A stretch of DNA of 64,000 nucleotides from Actinocorallia populi (lineage in GTDB: Bacteria > Actinomycetota > Actinomycetes > Streptosporangiales > Streptosporangiaceae), in contig NZ_PVZV01000014.1 in NCBI RefSeq assembly GCF_002995495.1, positions 1 to 64,000 on the forward strand, given 5' to 3'. The notes beneath the pieces were generated by a model, which saw only the letters and a program-made list of their open reading frames with translations, was not told the DNA's origin and ran no database searches. Position numbers and translations under genes: made by a program. This document shows positions 9,263-18,510 of this stretch, piece by piece (the first letter of the stretch is position 1; each line of letters begins with the position of its first letter).

Positions 9263-10114
9263 TCAGCGCCGGCCGTCGCGCAGCGCCGCCACCCGCTCCA
9301 GTGCCCCGCGCGCCCCGGCCACGTCGTGCACCCGGAACACCCGGGCACCCTGCCACGCCGAGACGCCCAGCACGGCCATCGTGCCCACACCGCGCTTGTC
9401 CACCGGGCGGCCGAGGGTCTCGCCGATGAAGTCCTTGTTCGACACCGCCACCAGCACCGGCCAGCCGGTGGCGACCAGCTCGCCGAGCCGGCGGCTGATC
9501 TCCAGCGACTGGCGGGTGTTCTTGCCGAAGTCGTGGGCGGGGTCGATGAGCAGGGACTCCCGGCGCACCCCCAGGGCCAGGGCGCGCTCGGCCTCGGCGG
9601 TGACGTGCGCGACGACCGCTGCCACCACGTCGTCGTAGCCGACCCGGTGCGGGCGGGTGCGGGGCGCCTGGCGCCCGGCGTGCGCGCAGACCAGGCCCAG
9701 GCCGTGCTCGGCGGCGACCGCGGCCAGCTCGGGGTCGGGCCCGCCCCAGGTGTCGTTCAGCAGGTCCGCGCCGGCCCTGGCGACCGCGTCGCCGACCTCC
9801 GCCCGCCAGGTGTCGACGCTGATGACGACGCCGGGGTGGCGCTCGCGCACGGCGGCCACGGTGTCCACGACCCGCCGCAGCTCCTCGGCGACGTCCACCT
9901 CGTCGCCGGGTCCGGCCTTCACCCCGCCGATGTCGATGATGTCGGCCCCCTCGGCGACCGCGCGGTCGGCCGCGGCCAGCGCGGCGTCGAAGGCGTAGGT
10001 GGCGCCCCGGTCGTAGAAGGAGTCCGGGGTGCGGTTGAGCACCGCCATGATCGAGTATCCGGCCAGGTCACGCCCGCCGAGGCGGAGCGGCGCGGTGCGC
10101 CCGTCGCCTTCCAT
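9263..10114 (-). CDS. folP2: FolP2-type dihydropteroate synthase homologue
   Basis: A 283-residue TIM barrel of the DHPS family. The signatures NRTPDSFYDRGATY (instead of NVTPDSFSDGG of true DHPS), DIIDIGGVKAGPG, SVDTWRAEV, NDTWGG and DPAHDFGKNT are those of the actinobacterial FolP2 paralogue. Mycobacterium tuberculosis FolP2 has been reported to lack DHPS activity, so the reaction here is uncertain; a link to methylglucose lipopolysaccharide or related chemistry has been proposed from gene context elsewhere. The ATG at 10114 has GGGAG upstream. It is divergent from gmd across a 216-bp AT-rich gap. Confidence 0.88.
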   Translation of the reverse strand: MEGDGRTAPLRLGGRDLAGYSIMAVLNRTPDSFYDRGATYAFDAALAAADRAVAEGADIIDIGGVKAGPGDEVDVAEELRRVVDTVAAVRERHPGVVISVDTWRAEVGDAVARAGADLLNDTWGGPDPELAAVAAEHGLGLVCAHAGRQAPRTRPHRVGYDDVVAAVVAHVTAEAERALALGVRRESLLIDPAHDFGKNTRQSLEISRRLGELVATGWPVLVAVSNKDFIGETLGRPVDKRGVGTMAVLGVSAWQGARVFRVHDVAGARGALERVAALRDGRR

Positions 10115-10330
10115 AGCTGCTCCCGAAGTCGTCTTTCTCCGATGGGTTCCGAGGGTCACACAACCGGCCGCCGGTGCGCGAATCGTGTCCTCGATGATGA
10201 ATCTCATTCGGCTCAGCAGGACCCCGGTCTACTCAGAAGTATCTATGTGTGGATAACCTCGTCTTTCACACGATTTATTGTGTTTCTTCCAGATAGGCCG
10301 TGCCTTCGGGTACATCAGAGGGGGGTTCCG

Positions 10331-11368
10331 CTGACCAGGCGAGCGCTCATCACCGGTATCACCGGCCAAGACGGCTCCTACCTCGCCGAGCACCTGCTCG
10401 AACAGGGTTATGAGGTCTGGGGACTGGTACGCGGACAGGCCAACCCCCATGTCGCGAGGCTGCGCAAGCACATCGGCGATGTGAAGATCATCACGGGTGA
10501 CCTGCTGGACCAGGGCTCGCTCATCTCCGCCGTCGAGCAGGCACAGCCCGACGAGGTGTACAACCTCGGCGCCATCTCCTACGTCCCGATGTCCTGGCAG
10601 CAGGCGGAGCTGACCGCCGGGGTCACCGGCATGGGCACGCTGCGGGTCCTGGAGGCCATCCGGGTCGTCAGCGGGATCGGCGGATCCCGCACCGTCGACC
10701 CGCGCTCCCAGATCCGCTTCTACCAGGCCTCGTCCTCGGAGATGTTCGGCCAGGTGCGCGAGACCCCGCAGAACGAGCTGACGCCCTTCCACCCGCGCAG
10801 CCCGTACGGGGTGGCCAAGACCTACGGCCACTTCATCACCATGAACTACCGCGAGTCGTACGGGATGTACGCCGTCAGCGGCATCCTGTTCAACCACGAG
10901 TCGCCGCGGCGCGGCGCGGAGTTCGTCACCCGCAAGGTCAGCCTCGGCGCCGCCAGGATCAAGCTGGGGCTCGCCGCGGAGCTGCGGCTGGGCAACCTCG
11001 ACGCGCGCCGCGACTGGGGCTTCGCCGGCGACTACGCCAAGGCGATGCGGCTGATGCTGACCCAGGAGACCCCCGAGGACTACGTCATCGGCACCGGCGT
11101 CACCCGCTCGGTGCGCGAGCTGGTGGAGCTGGCCTTCGCCACCGTCGGGCTGAACTGGGAGGACCACGTCGTCCTGGACTCCAGGTACACCCGGCCCGCC
11201 GAGGTCGACCTGCTGTGCGCCGACCCCAAGAAGGCGCGCGAGCAGCTCGGCTGGGAGCCCGAGGTGACGTTCGAGGAACTGGTGGCGATGATGGTCGAGT
11301 CCGACCTGGCGCTGCTGTCCTTCTCCAACCGCCCCGAGGCGGAACCTTTCAGTCCCGACCACTGGTGA
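10331..11368 (+). CDS. gmd: GDP-mannose 4,6-dehydratase, probably with a CTG start
   Basis: A 345-residue extended SDR that converts GDP-D-mannose to GDP-4-keto-6-deoxy-mannose, the precursor of GDP-fucose/rhamnose-type sugars for surface glycans. The NADP loop TGITGQDGSYL (residues ~8-18), the active-site SSSEMFG and YGVAK (Y-x3-K), and FNHESPRRGAEFVTRK are all diagnostic. Family members begin M-x-R-A-L-I-T-G. The only codon matching that position is CTG at 10331, with an AGAGGGGGG ribosome site directly upstream. The nearest in-frame GTG (10280) has no ribosome site and adds 17 unconserved residues. No GDP-fucose synthase lies next to it. Confidence 0.9.
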   Translation: MTRRALITGITGQDGSYLAEHLLEQGYEVWGLVRGQANPHVARLRKHIGDVKIITGDLLDQGSLISAVEQAQPDEVYNLGAISYVPMSWQQAELTAGVTGMGTLRVLEAIRVVSGIGGSRTVDPRSQIRFYQASSSEMFGQVRETPQNELTPFHPRSPYGVAKTYGHFITMNYRESYGMYAVSGILFNHESPRRGAEFVTRKVSLGAARIKLGLAAELRLGNLDARRDWGFAGDYAKAMRLMLTQETPEDYVIGTGVTRSVRELVELAFATVGLNWEDHVVLDSRYTRPAEVDLLCADPKKAREQLGWEPEVTFEELVAMMVESDLALLSFSNRPEAEPFSPDHW

Positions 11369-11450
11369 CGGTAGAAGGTTCCTGATACCGCGCTGGCCCG
11401 CATCGGCCAGCGGCTTGTCCCGCGCGAGAGCGCTCCCGCAGCGTGGGGGC

Positions 11451-13460
11451 ATGTGCGTAGATCATGAACTGCCCGCGGCGGTGGCCCGGACGCTGGAGGC
11501 CTACCGGGCCGTCGTCGCCGAGCACGGCGCCAACTGGAAGGAGTCGTCCCGGTCGCTCTACGGGCCGCTCGTCCCCTACCTGAAGTTCGTGCGGCACACC
11601 CGGCTGCTGGCCGGGCCGGTCACCGCCGCGCTGGCCGAGGGCCGCTCGCTGACCGAGGCCATCGACGGCGCGGCGGAGGGCGACCTGGCCGCGGCGTTCC
11701 GGGACGCGCTGGGCGGCCGGGTCCCCGACGGGGTCGTCGTGCTGCGGCTGACCCCCGGCGGGCCGCAGGTCGAGGCCTCCGGGAACGTCCAGCCGGTCCT
11801 GCGGGGGGAGAGCCTGGAGCACCTGCTGCTGGTGGAGTCGAGGCTGGACGCCGAGGTCCTCGTCGAACCGTTCGGCACGGTGCCGCCCGGCGGTTGCGCG
11901 GTCTGGGAGGTCCTGCTCGGCGCGGCCCCGGGCTTCCTCGTCGTCGACGGGACACCGGTCGAGATGCCGGCCGTCGCCAGGGAGGCCGAGACCGCCACCC
12001 TGCGGGTGCGCTCGCCCGCCACGTGCCGCTGGTCGGTGCTCAGCCCGCAGGGGCGCGGCTGGTTCCCCGAGGACGCGCTGCGCAAGTGGGACGCCCGGGA
12101 CCGCGCCTACTTCCACGCTGAGGAGGCGATCCTCGACGTCCCCGCGGGCGAGCTGGAGGTCGTCGCCGCCCGGGGGATGGACCACGAGGTGCAGCGGACC
12201 AGGGTCGTCCTGGAGCCAGGCGGGGAGGCCGTGGTCGAACTCGACCCCGCGCCGTCGCGCGACCCCGCCGCGGACGGCTGGTACGGAGGGGACCTGCACC
12301 TGCACTTCAACTTCGCCGGGGACCAGGTGGCGGGGCCCGTGGAGGCGGCGCTCATGCAGCGGGGGGAGGCGCTGCACATGATGAACCCGCTGGCCGCCAA
12401 CGCCACGACCTCCTTCGTCTACGACCGGGAGGCGTTCGTCGAGTGGCTCGGCCGCGACCTGCCGTGGTCGGCCCCGGATCTGGTCGCCCGGATGGGCACG
12501 GAGTACCGCAACGACCTGCTCGGCCACTTCGCGGCCTTCGGGCCGCTGTCCGAGCCGTCCCGCTACTACGCGGGGCACGCCGAGTCGGACTCGCCAGCCG
12601 ACTCGCCCTCCAACGCCCACATGTGCGCCGAGCTGCGCCGCAGGGGTGCCGTCATCATCTGGGCGCACCCCCTGACCGCGGACGCCGAGGACCCGCTGGA
12701 CGTGCTGTTCGGCGGGGGCAGCCGCTCCTGCGAGGCTCGTGAGCTGGTGGTCGACGCGGCGCTGGGCCTGGTCGACGGGCTGGACGTGCTCAACCACCTG
12801 TCCTGCACCGGCACCGCCCGCATCTACCGGCGGCTGCTGGGCGCGGGCGTGCGGCTCGCGGCCACCGCGGGCACGGACGTGATGCTCTCCTACAGCCGCC
12901 TGGGCACCTACTCCAACCCGCCGGGCTGGGCCCGCGTCTACGCCCGCCTCGACGGCCCGCTGAGCGTCGCGGCCTTCCAGGACGCCGTCCGGGCCGGACG
13001 CACCTTCGCCACCAACGGGCCCTGGCTGACCCTGGAGGCCGAGGGGCAGGGGCCGGGCGCCCTGCTGGACGTCGAACCCGGGCGGACCGTGCGGGTCGTG
13101 GCCACCGCCACCGGAGCCGACCGGCTGAGGGTCCACGACGCCGCGGGTGTCGTCGCCGAGGGGCAGGGCCGGTTGGACTTCGCCTACCGGGTGGACGAGC
13201 CCACCTATCTGGTGGCCGAGGCAGACGGGGAGCCGCGTCCCGACGACCTCGACCCGCGGGGGCGCTACGCGCACACCAGCCCCGTCCAGCTGAACGTGTC
13301 GGGCCGCTCCGTGGCGCGGGCGGAGGACGTGCGCTGGTGCCTGGAGTGGCTGGACCGGCTGGAGGCGCTGATCCGGGAGCACGGCAAGGACCCCGACCGC
13401 TCCCTGTTCGACCTGCTGGAGCAGGCCAGGGCCCGCTACCGGTCCCGGATCAGCCCTTGA
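11451..13460 (+). CDS. CehA/McbA-family metallohydrolase (PHP-like)
   Basis: A 669-residue protein. The N-terminal ~270 residues are beta-rich and unassigned. A PHP-type metallohydrolase core then starts at GDLHLHFN and continues with IWAHPL and AGTDVML, supplying the His/Asp metal ligands. The C-terminal ~150 residues form a beta-sandwich. CehA/McbA proteins include carbaryl (carbamate) hydrolases, but most members have no known substrate. No signal peptide is visible. The ATG at 11451 is close to its GTGGGGG ribosome-like run, so an upstream TTG (11415) is possible. The 3' end overlaps the convergent rtcB gene by 11 bp. Confidence 0.82.
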   Translation: MCVDHELPAAVARTLEAYRAVVAEHGANWKESSRSLYGPLVPYLKFVRHTRLLAGPVTAALAEGRSLTEAIDGAAEGDLAAAFRDALGGRVPDGVVVLRLTPGGPQVEASGNVQPVLRGESLEHLLLVESRLDAEVLVEPFGTVPPGGCAVWEVLLGAAPGFLVVDGTPVEMPAVAREAETATLRVRSPATCRWSVLSPQGRGWFPEDALRKWDARDRAYFHAEEAILDVPAGELEVVAARGMDHEVQRTRVVLEPGGEAVVELDPAPSRDPAADGWYGGDLHLHFNFAGDQVAGPVEAALMQRGEALHMMNPLAANATTSFVYDREAFVEWLGRDLPWSAPDLVARMGTEYRNDLLGHFAAFGPLSEPSRYYAGHAESDSPADSPSNAHMCAELRRRGAVIIWAHPLTADAEDPLDVLFGGGSRSCEARELVVDAALGLVDGLDVLNHLSCTGTARIYRRLLGAGVRLAATAGTDVMLSYSRLGTYSNPPGWARVYARLDGPLSVAAFQDAVRAGRTFATNGPWLTLEAEGQGPGALLDVEPGRTVRVVATATGADRLRVHDAAGVVAEGQGRLDFAYRVDEPTYLVAEADGEPRPDDLDPRGRYAHTSPVQLNVSGRSVARAEDVRWCLEWLDRLEALIREHGKDPDRSLFDLLEQARARYRSRISP

Positions 13461-14652
13461 CGCACACCAGCTGCCGCAGATGGGCGACGACCTTCACCAG
13501 GTCGCTCTGGGCCTCGATGACGGAGTCCAGGTCCTTGTAGGCGCCGGGGATCTCGTCCAGGACACCGGAGTCCTTGCGGCACTCCACGCCCCGCGTCTGC
13601 TCCTCCAGGTCGGCCACGGTGAAGCGCTTGCGCGCCTGGGTGCGGCTCATCCTGCGGCCCGCCCCGTGCGAGGCGGAGTTGAACGCGTCCTCGTTGCCCA
13701 GGCCCCGCACGATGTACGTGCCCGTGGCCATGGAGCCGGGGATGATGCCCAGCTCGCCCCGTCCTGCCCGGATCGCACCCTTGCGGGTGACGATGACGTC
13801 GACGCCGCCATAGGTCTCCTCCGCCACGTAGTTGTGGTGGCACGAGATCGGCTGGTCCCACCGCACCCGGTGCCGGGGGAAGCAGGCGGTGACGGCGTCG
13901 ACGGTGAGCGCGAGCATCACCGCGCGGTTGCGCCGGGCATACTCCTGCGCCCAGTACAGGTCGCGCCGGTAGGCGTCCATCTCCGCGGTCCCGGTGAGGA
14001 ACACCGCCAGGTCCCGGTCGGGCAGGTCCTGGTTGTGCGGCAGTTTCGCGGCGGCCCCGATGTGGTGCTGGGCCAGTTCGTTGCCGATTCCCCGGGAACC
14101 GGAGTGGAGGACGACCCAGACCGCTCCGGAAGTGTCGGAGCACAGCTCCCAGAAATGGTTGCCCGAGCCCAGCGAGCCCATTTGCGACCTGGCCTTGCCC
14201 AATTTCTCGGACCTCCCGCGGACGGCCGGGTGCAGTTCCTCGAAACCCTTCCAGAATTCGTACCAGCCGCGTTCGCGCAGCCCCGGGACCCCCGAGGGGT
14301 CCACCGGGGTGCGGTGCGCGCCGCGGCCCACCGGCAGCACCCGCTCCACCCTGGAGCGCAGCCGTCCCAGGTCGTCGGGGAGGTCGGCCACGGTGAGGTC
14401 GCTGCGCACAGCGGTCATGCCGCAGCCGATGTCCACGCCCACCGCCGCGGGGGAGACCGCGTCGCGCATGGCGATGACCGACCCGACCGTGGCGCCCTTG
14501 CCGTAGTGCACGTCGGGCATGACGGCCAGCCCGTGGATCCACGGGAGGCCCGCCACGTTCTCCAGCTGGGCGAGCGCCTGTTCCTCGACCTCGGCGGGAT
14601 CGGCCCACATCCGGATCGGGACGGTGCCCCCCGGCAGTACCTGGTGGGACAA
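13450..14652 (-). CDS. rtcB: RtcB-family tRNA/RNA ligase
   Basis: A ligase of about 400 residues that joins 2',3'-cyclic-phosphate (or 3'-phosphate) and 5'-OH RNA ends using GTP and Mn2+. Key signatures are MPDVHYGKGATVGSVIA, GVDIGCGM (metal Cys/Asp), GSLGSGNHFWE, HSGSRGIGNE and SASHGAGRRMSR, which carries the histidine that becomes guanylated. I place the start at the TTG at 14652, six nt after AAAGGAG; a GTG at 14655 and a longer GTG at 14706 are alternatives. No archease or RtcA lies beside it. It is probably an RNA-repair enzyme in this bacterium. Confidence 0.93.
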   Translation of the reverse strand: MSHQVLPGGTVPIRMWADPAEVEEQALAQLENVAGLPWIHGLAVMPDVHYGKGATVGSVIAMRDAVSPAAVGVDIGCGMTAVRSDLTVADLPDDLGRLRSRVERVLPVGRGAHRTPVDPSGVPGLRERGWYEFWKGFEELHPAVRGRSEKLGKARSQMGSLGSGNHFWELCSDTSGAVWVVLHSGSRGIGNELAQHHIGAAAKLPHNQDLPDRDLAVFLTGTAEMDAYRRDLYWAQEYARRNRAVMLALTVDAVTACFPRHRVRWDQPISCHHNYVAEETYGGVDVIVTRKGAIRAGRGELGIIPGSMATGTYIVRGLGNEDAFNSASHGAGRRMSRTQARKRFTVADLEEQTRGVECRKDSGVLDEIPGAYKDLDSVIEAQSDLVKVVAHLRQLVCVKG

Positions 14653-14743
14653 CACCGGCTCCTTTGTCTTGGTTTCCTGTGAGATATTCAGGGACCATAG
14701 AGACACAGCCGGTAACAGATGATCAAATTGTTTTTATTCCGCG

Positions 14744-15262
14744 CTACAGGTCGGGGTCGTGCGGCTGGGCGCCTTCCATCGGCCGCAGCGGCTGGCGCTG
14801 CGGGACGATCATCATGGAGAAGTCGGCGGTGGCGACGATGCGGTCCTCCAGGTCGGTGATCCGGCACTCCACGATCACCAGCTGCCGGCCCGTCTTGATC
14901 ACCTCGGCGCGGGCGTGGACCACGTCGCCGTGCGGGCGGCCGAGGTAGCGCACGTGCAGGTCGGCGGTGACGAGGCTCTGCTCGCCCGGCTTGAAGCCGC
15001 TGCCGCGGGCCGCCGCGCTGGCGGCCGCCACGTCGATGAGGGTGGCGATCGCCCCGCCGTGCAGGTTGGCGGTGCTGTTGAAGGCCTCCTCCCGGACGGG
15101 CATCGCCACGACCGAGTGCCGCTCGCCGATCTCCACGAGGTCCAGGGCCAGCAGGTGGTGCAGCGGCGTGTTGCGGCGCAGCTGCGCCCGGATGAACTCC
15201 TGGTCGGCCTCCGGCAGGTCCGCGACCCTGATGGTGCCGCCGTCCGGTGTCCACTCGCTCAT
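14744..15262 (-). CDS. PaaI/hotdog-fold thioesterase
   Basis: A 172-residue single hotdog domain. The motif FNSTANLHGGAIATLIDVAAASAA (residues ~62-84, written here as NLHGG then TLIDV) is the PaaI/YdiI-type acyl-CoA thioesterase signature, with the catalytic region in the LHGG turn and long helix. It likely hydrolyses aryl- or acyl-CoA esters in the cytoplasm. AGAGGAG lies 8 nt upstream of the ATG. It is co-directional with rtcB but 91 bp upstream of it, and divergent from the hypothetical gene at 15537 across 274 bp in which I see no convincing motif. Confidence 0.86.
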   Translation of the reverse strand: MSEWTPDGGTIRVADLPEADQEFIRAQLRRNTPLHHLLALDLVEIGERHSVVAMPVREEAFNSTANLHGGAIATLIDVAAASAAARGSGFKPGEQSLVTADLHVRYLGRPHGDVVHARAEVIKTGRQLVIVECRITDLEDRIVATADFSMMIVPQRQPLRPMEGAQPHDPDL

Positions 15263-15536
15263 GGTCCGCTCCTCTCCGTCCCCGGTGGCTTCCGCGGGAG
15301 GACCATTATCGGCACGGTCCATACCGGGTGCCCGCGCGGGGGCGGCCGTGCGATGATGCGGTGTCCGCGGAGCCGCTCCGTCACCGGAGCGAGGGACGAC
15401 GACCCTCCGTGCACGGCCTTTCACGGGCTGATGCCGGTACCCCCTGAAATTCATCGTGGTCTTCCCCCACGTGATAAACCAAAGAGCGCCAACCGCTGGA
15501 TGTTGGCCGTCGGAAAGAAAAAGGCGGAGGTGGCTG

Positions 15537-16115
15537 GTGCCGAAGAGGCACGCGCTCGACGGGGCGACGGCGGCGATGAACGCCGCCGCACAGGTGCTCG
15601 CCGTCCGGGGCAAGGCCGAACCCCAGGAGTTCGACAACGCCGACGTCCAGTGGGCGATGCGGGCCCGCGAGGGCGTGTGGACGCCCACCCGGGACAAGCA
15701 GCGCATCCACGTGTCCCTGGACTGCGCGGCGGGCGACCGCGCGGCGACCGTGCTGCGGCCGAGCCTGCGGGTCTTCGCCGGCGTCGACGTCGACACCGAC
15801 ATCGTGGCCCAGACCCTCTCCGACGGCATCCGCCTGGTGACGGTCGTGCACGGCCCCGAGGCCCCCACGTCGTTCCGCTTCTCCGTCTCGCTCCCCGAGG
15901 GCCTGGCGCTGGAGGCGATGCCGTCCGGCGGCTTCGACGTCGTCAACCTCCGCTACGGCGCCACGGTGGGCCGCTTCTACAGCCCGTGGGCCTGCGACTC
16001 GCTCTTCCGCTCCATCAAGGCGCGCTACGAGCTGGAAGGCAACACGATCGTGATGCGCATCCCGCACGAGGGCGCCGCCTACCCGGTGGTCGCGGATCCG
16101 CATTACTCCATATGA
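15537..16115 (+). CDS. Conserved hypothetical protein, function unknown
   Basis: A 192-residue protein of unknown function. The GTG start at 15537 has GGCGGAGG six nt upstream. It has no signal peptide or membrane helix. The middle (residues ~45-150) is predicted mostly beta, and the C-terminus has IPHEGAAYPVVADP, a phrase often seen at the end of actinobacterial secreted or surface-associated hypotheticals. The end, HYSI, is short and hydrophobic. It lies 21 bp before the CGNR gene, but that gene seems to have its own promoter. I do not recognise a named family. Confidence 0.7.
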   Translation: MPKRHALDGATAAMNAAAQVLAVRGKAEPQEFDNADVQWAMRAREGVWTPTRDKQRIHVSLDCAAGDRAATVLRPSLRVFAGVDVDTDIVAQTLSDGIRLVTVVHGPEAPTSFRFSVSLPEGLALEAMPSGGFDVVNLRYGATVGRFYSPWACDSLFRSIKARYELEGNTIVMRIPHEGAAYPVVADPHYSI

Positions 16116-16136
16116 GCGAGGCGTTAGGCTCTCCGC

Positions 16137-16682
16137 ATGATTTTCGCCCATGACACCGAGCACGCCCTCGGCATCATGGTGGATCTGGTCAACAGCGCCG
16201 AGGGCGGCGGGGAGCGGCTGCCGGACCTGGAATCGCTGCGCTCCTTCGTGGCGGCCTCGCGGATGAGCGGGGTGCCGCCCGTGCTGGAGGAGGACCTGGC
16301 GCAGGTGCGGCGGTTGCGCGCCAGGTTCCGGGAGGTCTTCCTCGCGCCGGACCCGGCGGCCGCCGTCCCGCTGGTCAACGCGCTGCTCGGCGCGGTCCGC
16401 GTCACCCCCCACCTGACGGACCACGACGGCTACCAGTGGCACGTGCACTTCTTCGAGCCCGGCAGCCGGGTGAGCGAGCACCTGGCCGTCGAGTGCGGCA
16501 TGGCGCTGGCGTACGTGCTGGCCGCCGGGGAGCTGGACAGGCTGCGCGCGTGCGCGGCCGACGACTGCGACCGCGTCCTGGTCGACCTGTCCCGCAACCG
16601 CTGCCGCCGCTTCTGCGACAGCAGGACGTGCGGCAACCGCGCGCACGTCGCCGCCTACCGCGCCCGCCGCCGCACCGGTTGA
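16137..16682 (+). CDS. CGNR zinc-finger / ABATE-domain protein
   Basis: A 181-residue protein. Residues 1-130 match the ABATE (DUF1470) helical domain (HDTEHALGIMVDLVNS start). The last 45 residues form the CGNR zinc finger, with CAADDC, RRFC and RTCGNR supplying four cysteines. Such proteins are thought to be stress-linked transcription regulators binding DNA through the C-terminal finger. A TAGGCT box (16125-16130) lies 6 nt before the ATG with no ribosome site, so it is probably leaderless. Confidence 0.9.
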   Translation: MIFAHDTEHALGIMVDLVNSAEGGGERLPDLESLRSFVAASRMSGVPPVLEEDLAQVRRLRARFREVFLAPDPAAAVPLVNALLGAVRVTPHLTDHDGYQWHVHFFEPGSRVSEHLAVECGMALAYVLAAGELDRLRACAADDCDRVLVDLSRNRCRRFCDSRTCGNRAHVAAYRARRRTG

Positions 16683-16752
16683 ACCCGCGGCCCCCGCGCC
16701 GTTCGGTATTCCGAAGACCGTAAGTAAGGTGAAGGCGCCGAAAGGAGTGAAG

Positions 16753-17739
16753 GTGCGCTTGCTCGACGGGTACGGACGCCAGGCCACGGACCTCCGTGTG
16801 TCGCTCACCGACCGCTGCAACCTGCGCTGCTCCTACTGCATGCCGCCCGAGGGGCTCGACTGGCTGCCCAAGCCGGAACTGCTCACCGACGAGGAGGTCC
16901 TGCGGCTGGTGCGGATCGGGGTGGAGCGCCTGGGCGTCACCGAGGTCCGCTACACAGGGGGCGAGCCGCTGCTGCGCCGCGGGCTGACCGGTCTGGTCGC
17001 GGCCACCGCGGCCCTGGACCCGCGGCCCGAGATCTCGCTGACCACCAACGGGATCGGGCTGGCCCGGCTGGCCGGGCCGCTGCGCGAGGCCGGGCTCGAC
17101 CGGGTCAACGTCTCCCTGGACACCCTGGACCCGGAGGTGTTCCGCAGGCTGGCCTTCCGCGACCGGCTGCCCGACGTGCTGGCCGGCCTGGCCGCCGCCG
17201 AGGCGGCGGGCCTGGCGCCGGTGAAGGTCAACGCGGTGCTCATGCGCGGGGTCAACGAGGCCGAGGCGGCCCCGCTGCTGCGGTTCTGCCTGGAGCACGG
17301 CTACCGGCTGCGCTTCATCGAGCAGATGCCGCTGGACGCCCAGCACGGCTGGCAGCGGGAGAACATGATCACCGCGGACGAGATCCAGGAGCGGCTGGCG
17401 GAGGAGTTCACGCTGGAGCCGCTGCCGTCGGCCGAGCGGGGCAGCGCGCCCGCCGAGCTCTTCGCGGTGGAGGGCTCGACCGTCGGCATCATCGCCTCGG
17501 TCACCCGGCCGTTCTGCGGCGCCTGCGACCGGGTGCGGCTGACCGCCGACGGGCAGATCCGCAACTGCCTGTTCGCCCGCGAGGAGTCCAACCTGCGCGA
17601 CGCGATGCGCGCCGGGGCCGGGGACGACGAGCTGGCCGACCGCTGGGCGGCGGCGGTCCGCGCCAAGCGGGCCGGGCACGGCATCGACGACCCGTCCTTC
17701 CTGCAGCCCGACCGGCCCATGTCCGCCATCGGGGGATGA
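16753..17739 (+). CDS. moaA: GTP 3',8-cyclase MoaA
   Basis: A 328-residue radical-SAM enzyme catalysing the first step of molybdenum-cofactor synthesis (GTP to 3',8-cyclo-7,8-dihydro-GTP). The N-terminal cluster motif CNLRCSYC (CxxxCxxC) and the C-terminal [4Fe-4S] cysteines (RPFCGACDRVRL ... RNCLF) are both present; the C-terminal GG tail (SAIGG) is also typical. The GTG at 16753 has AAAGGAG 5 nt before it. A short inverted repeat TTCGG-TATT-CCGAA (16702-16715) lies in the leader. It heads a likely operon with mobA and the DUF6457 gene, and would serve the molybdoenzyme at 59.4-60.6 kb. Confidence 0.97.
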   Translation: MRLLDGYGRQATDLRVSLTDRCNLRCSYCMPPEGLDWLPKPELLTDEEVLRLVRIGVERLGVTEVRYTGGEPLLRRGLTGLVAATAALDPRPEISLTTNGIGLARLAGPLREAGLDRVNVSLDTLDPEVFRRLAFRDRLPDVLAGLAAAEAAGLAPVKVNAVLMRGVNEAEAAPLLRFCLEHGYRLRFIEQMPLDAQHGWQRENMITADEIQERLAEEFTLEPLPSAERGSAPAELFAVEGSTVGIIASVTRPFCGACDRVRLTADGQIRNCLFAREESNLRDAMRAGAGDDELADRWAAAVRAKRAGHGIDDPSFLQPDRPMSAIGG

Positions 17740-17746
17740 GGGCGCG

Positions 17747-18280
17747 GTGGAGCCCTACGACGCGGTGATCCTGGCGGGCGGGGCGGCCCGGCGGTTCGGC
17801 GGCGACAAGCCCGGCGCGCCGGTCGGCGGCGTGCCGATGGTCGTCCGGGTGGCCTCGGCGGCGGCGGGCGCCGCGCGCACCGTCGTGGTGGGACCCGAGC
17901 GGCCGGGGCTGGAGGCGGTGTTCGTCCGGGAGGATCCGCCGGGGGGCGGCCCGGTGCCCGCGCTGCGGGCCGGTCTGGCGCTGGTCCGGTCGCCGCGGCT
18001 CGTCCTGCTCGCCGCCGACCTCCCCCTCCTCACCCCGGGGATCGTCGCGGCGCTCCTGGCGCACCCGAACGCCGTACTGATCGACGGCGGGGGTCATGAC
18101 CAGTGGCTCACCGGAGCGTGGCGCACGGACGCGCTCAGGGCCGCGCTGGAGGGTTACGGGGGGCGGTCGCTGCGGGGGGTGCTGGGGCCGCTGGACCCGG
18201 TCCGGGTGCCGGCGGGCGATGATTGGACCGACTGCGACACCCCTGAGGATCTGGCGCGCGCCGAGGAGATGCTGAAGTGA
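17747..18280 (+). CDS. mobA: Molybdenum cofactor guanylyltransferase MobA
   Basis: A 177-residue nucleotidyltransferase that adds GMP to molybdopterin. LAGGAARRFGGDK (residues ~9-21) is the nucleotide-binding signature, LLAADLPLL carries the metal-binding Asp, and DDWTDCDTPEDL is the MobA C-terminal motif. The GTG start lies 7 nt after the moaA stop, and the stop overlaps the next gene as ATGA, so translation is coupled. Confidence 0.93.
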   Translation: MEPYDAVILAGGAARRFGGDKPGAPVGGVPMVVRVASAAAGAARTVVVGPERPGLEAVFVREDPPGGGPVPALRAGLALVRSPRLVLLAADLPLLTPGIVAALLAHPNAVLIDGGGHDQWLTGAWRTDALRAALEGYGGRSLRGVLGPLDPVRVPAGDDWTDCDTPEDLARAEEMLK

Positions 18281-18507
18281 ACGAGTGGATCGAGACCGCC
18301 TGTGCCGAGCTGGGCCTTGAGCCGGGGTCGGTGGACCGCGACCTGGTGCTCGACCTGGCCCGCGACGTCGCGCACGGGGTGGCGCGCCCGGCCGCGCCGC
18401 TGACCGCCTACCTGCTGGGCGTGGCGGTCGGGCGCGGCGGGGACGCCGAGGCGCTGGCGGACAGGCTCGGCGCGCTGGCGCGGAAGGCGGAGCAGCCGGG
18501 CCGGTGA
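18277..18507 (+). CDS. DUF6457-like small protein of the moa-mob operon
   Basis: A 76-residue acidic helical protein (LDLARDVAHGVARPAAPLTAYLLG core). Short proteins of this type (DUF6457) follow or fuse to mobA in many actinomycetes, suggesting a helper role in cofactor synthesis, but the function is not established. It overlaps mobA by four bases (ATGA). Confidence 0.82.
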   Translation: MNEWIETACAELGLEPGSVDRDLVLDLARDVAHGVARPAAPLTAYLLGVAVGRGGDAEALADRLGALARKAEQPGR

Positions 18508-18510
18508 GGG

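Noticed and set aside
9326..11368. A 680-codon open frame reaching from inside folP2 (opposite strand) into gmd
   Set aside because: Only its last 345 codons encode a recognisable protein (gmd). The first part is the mirror of folP2, an effect of very high GC content.
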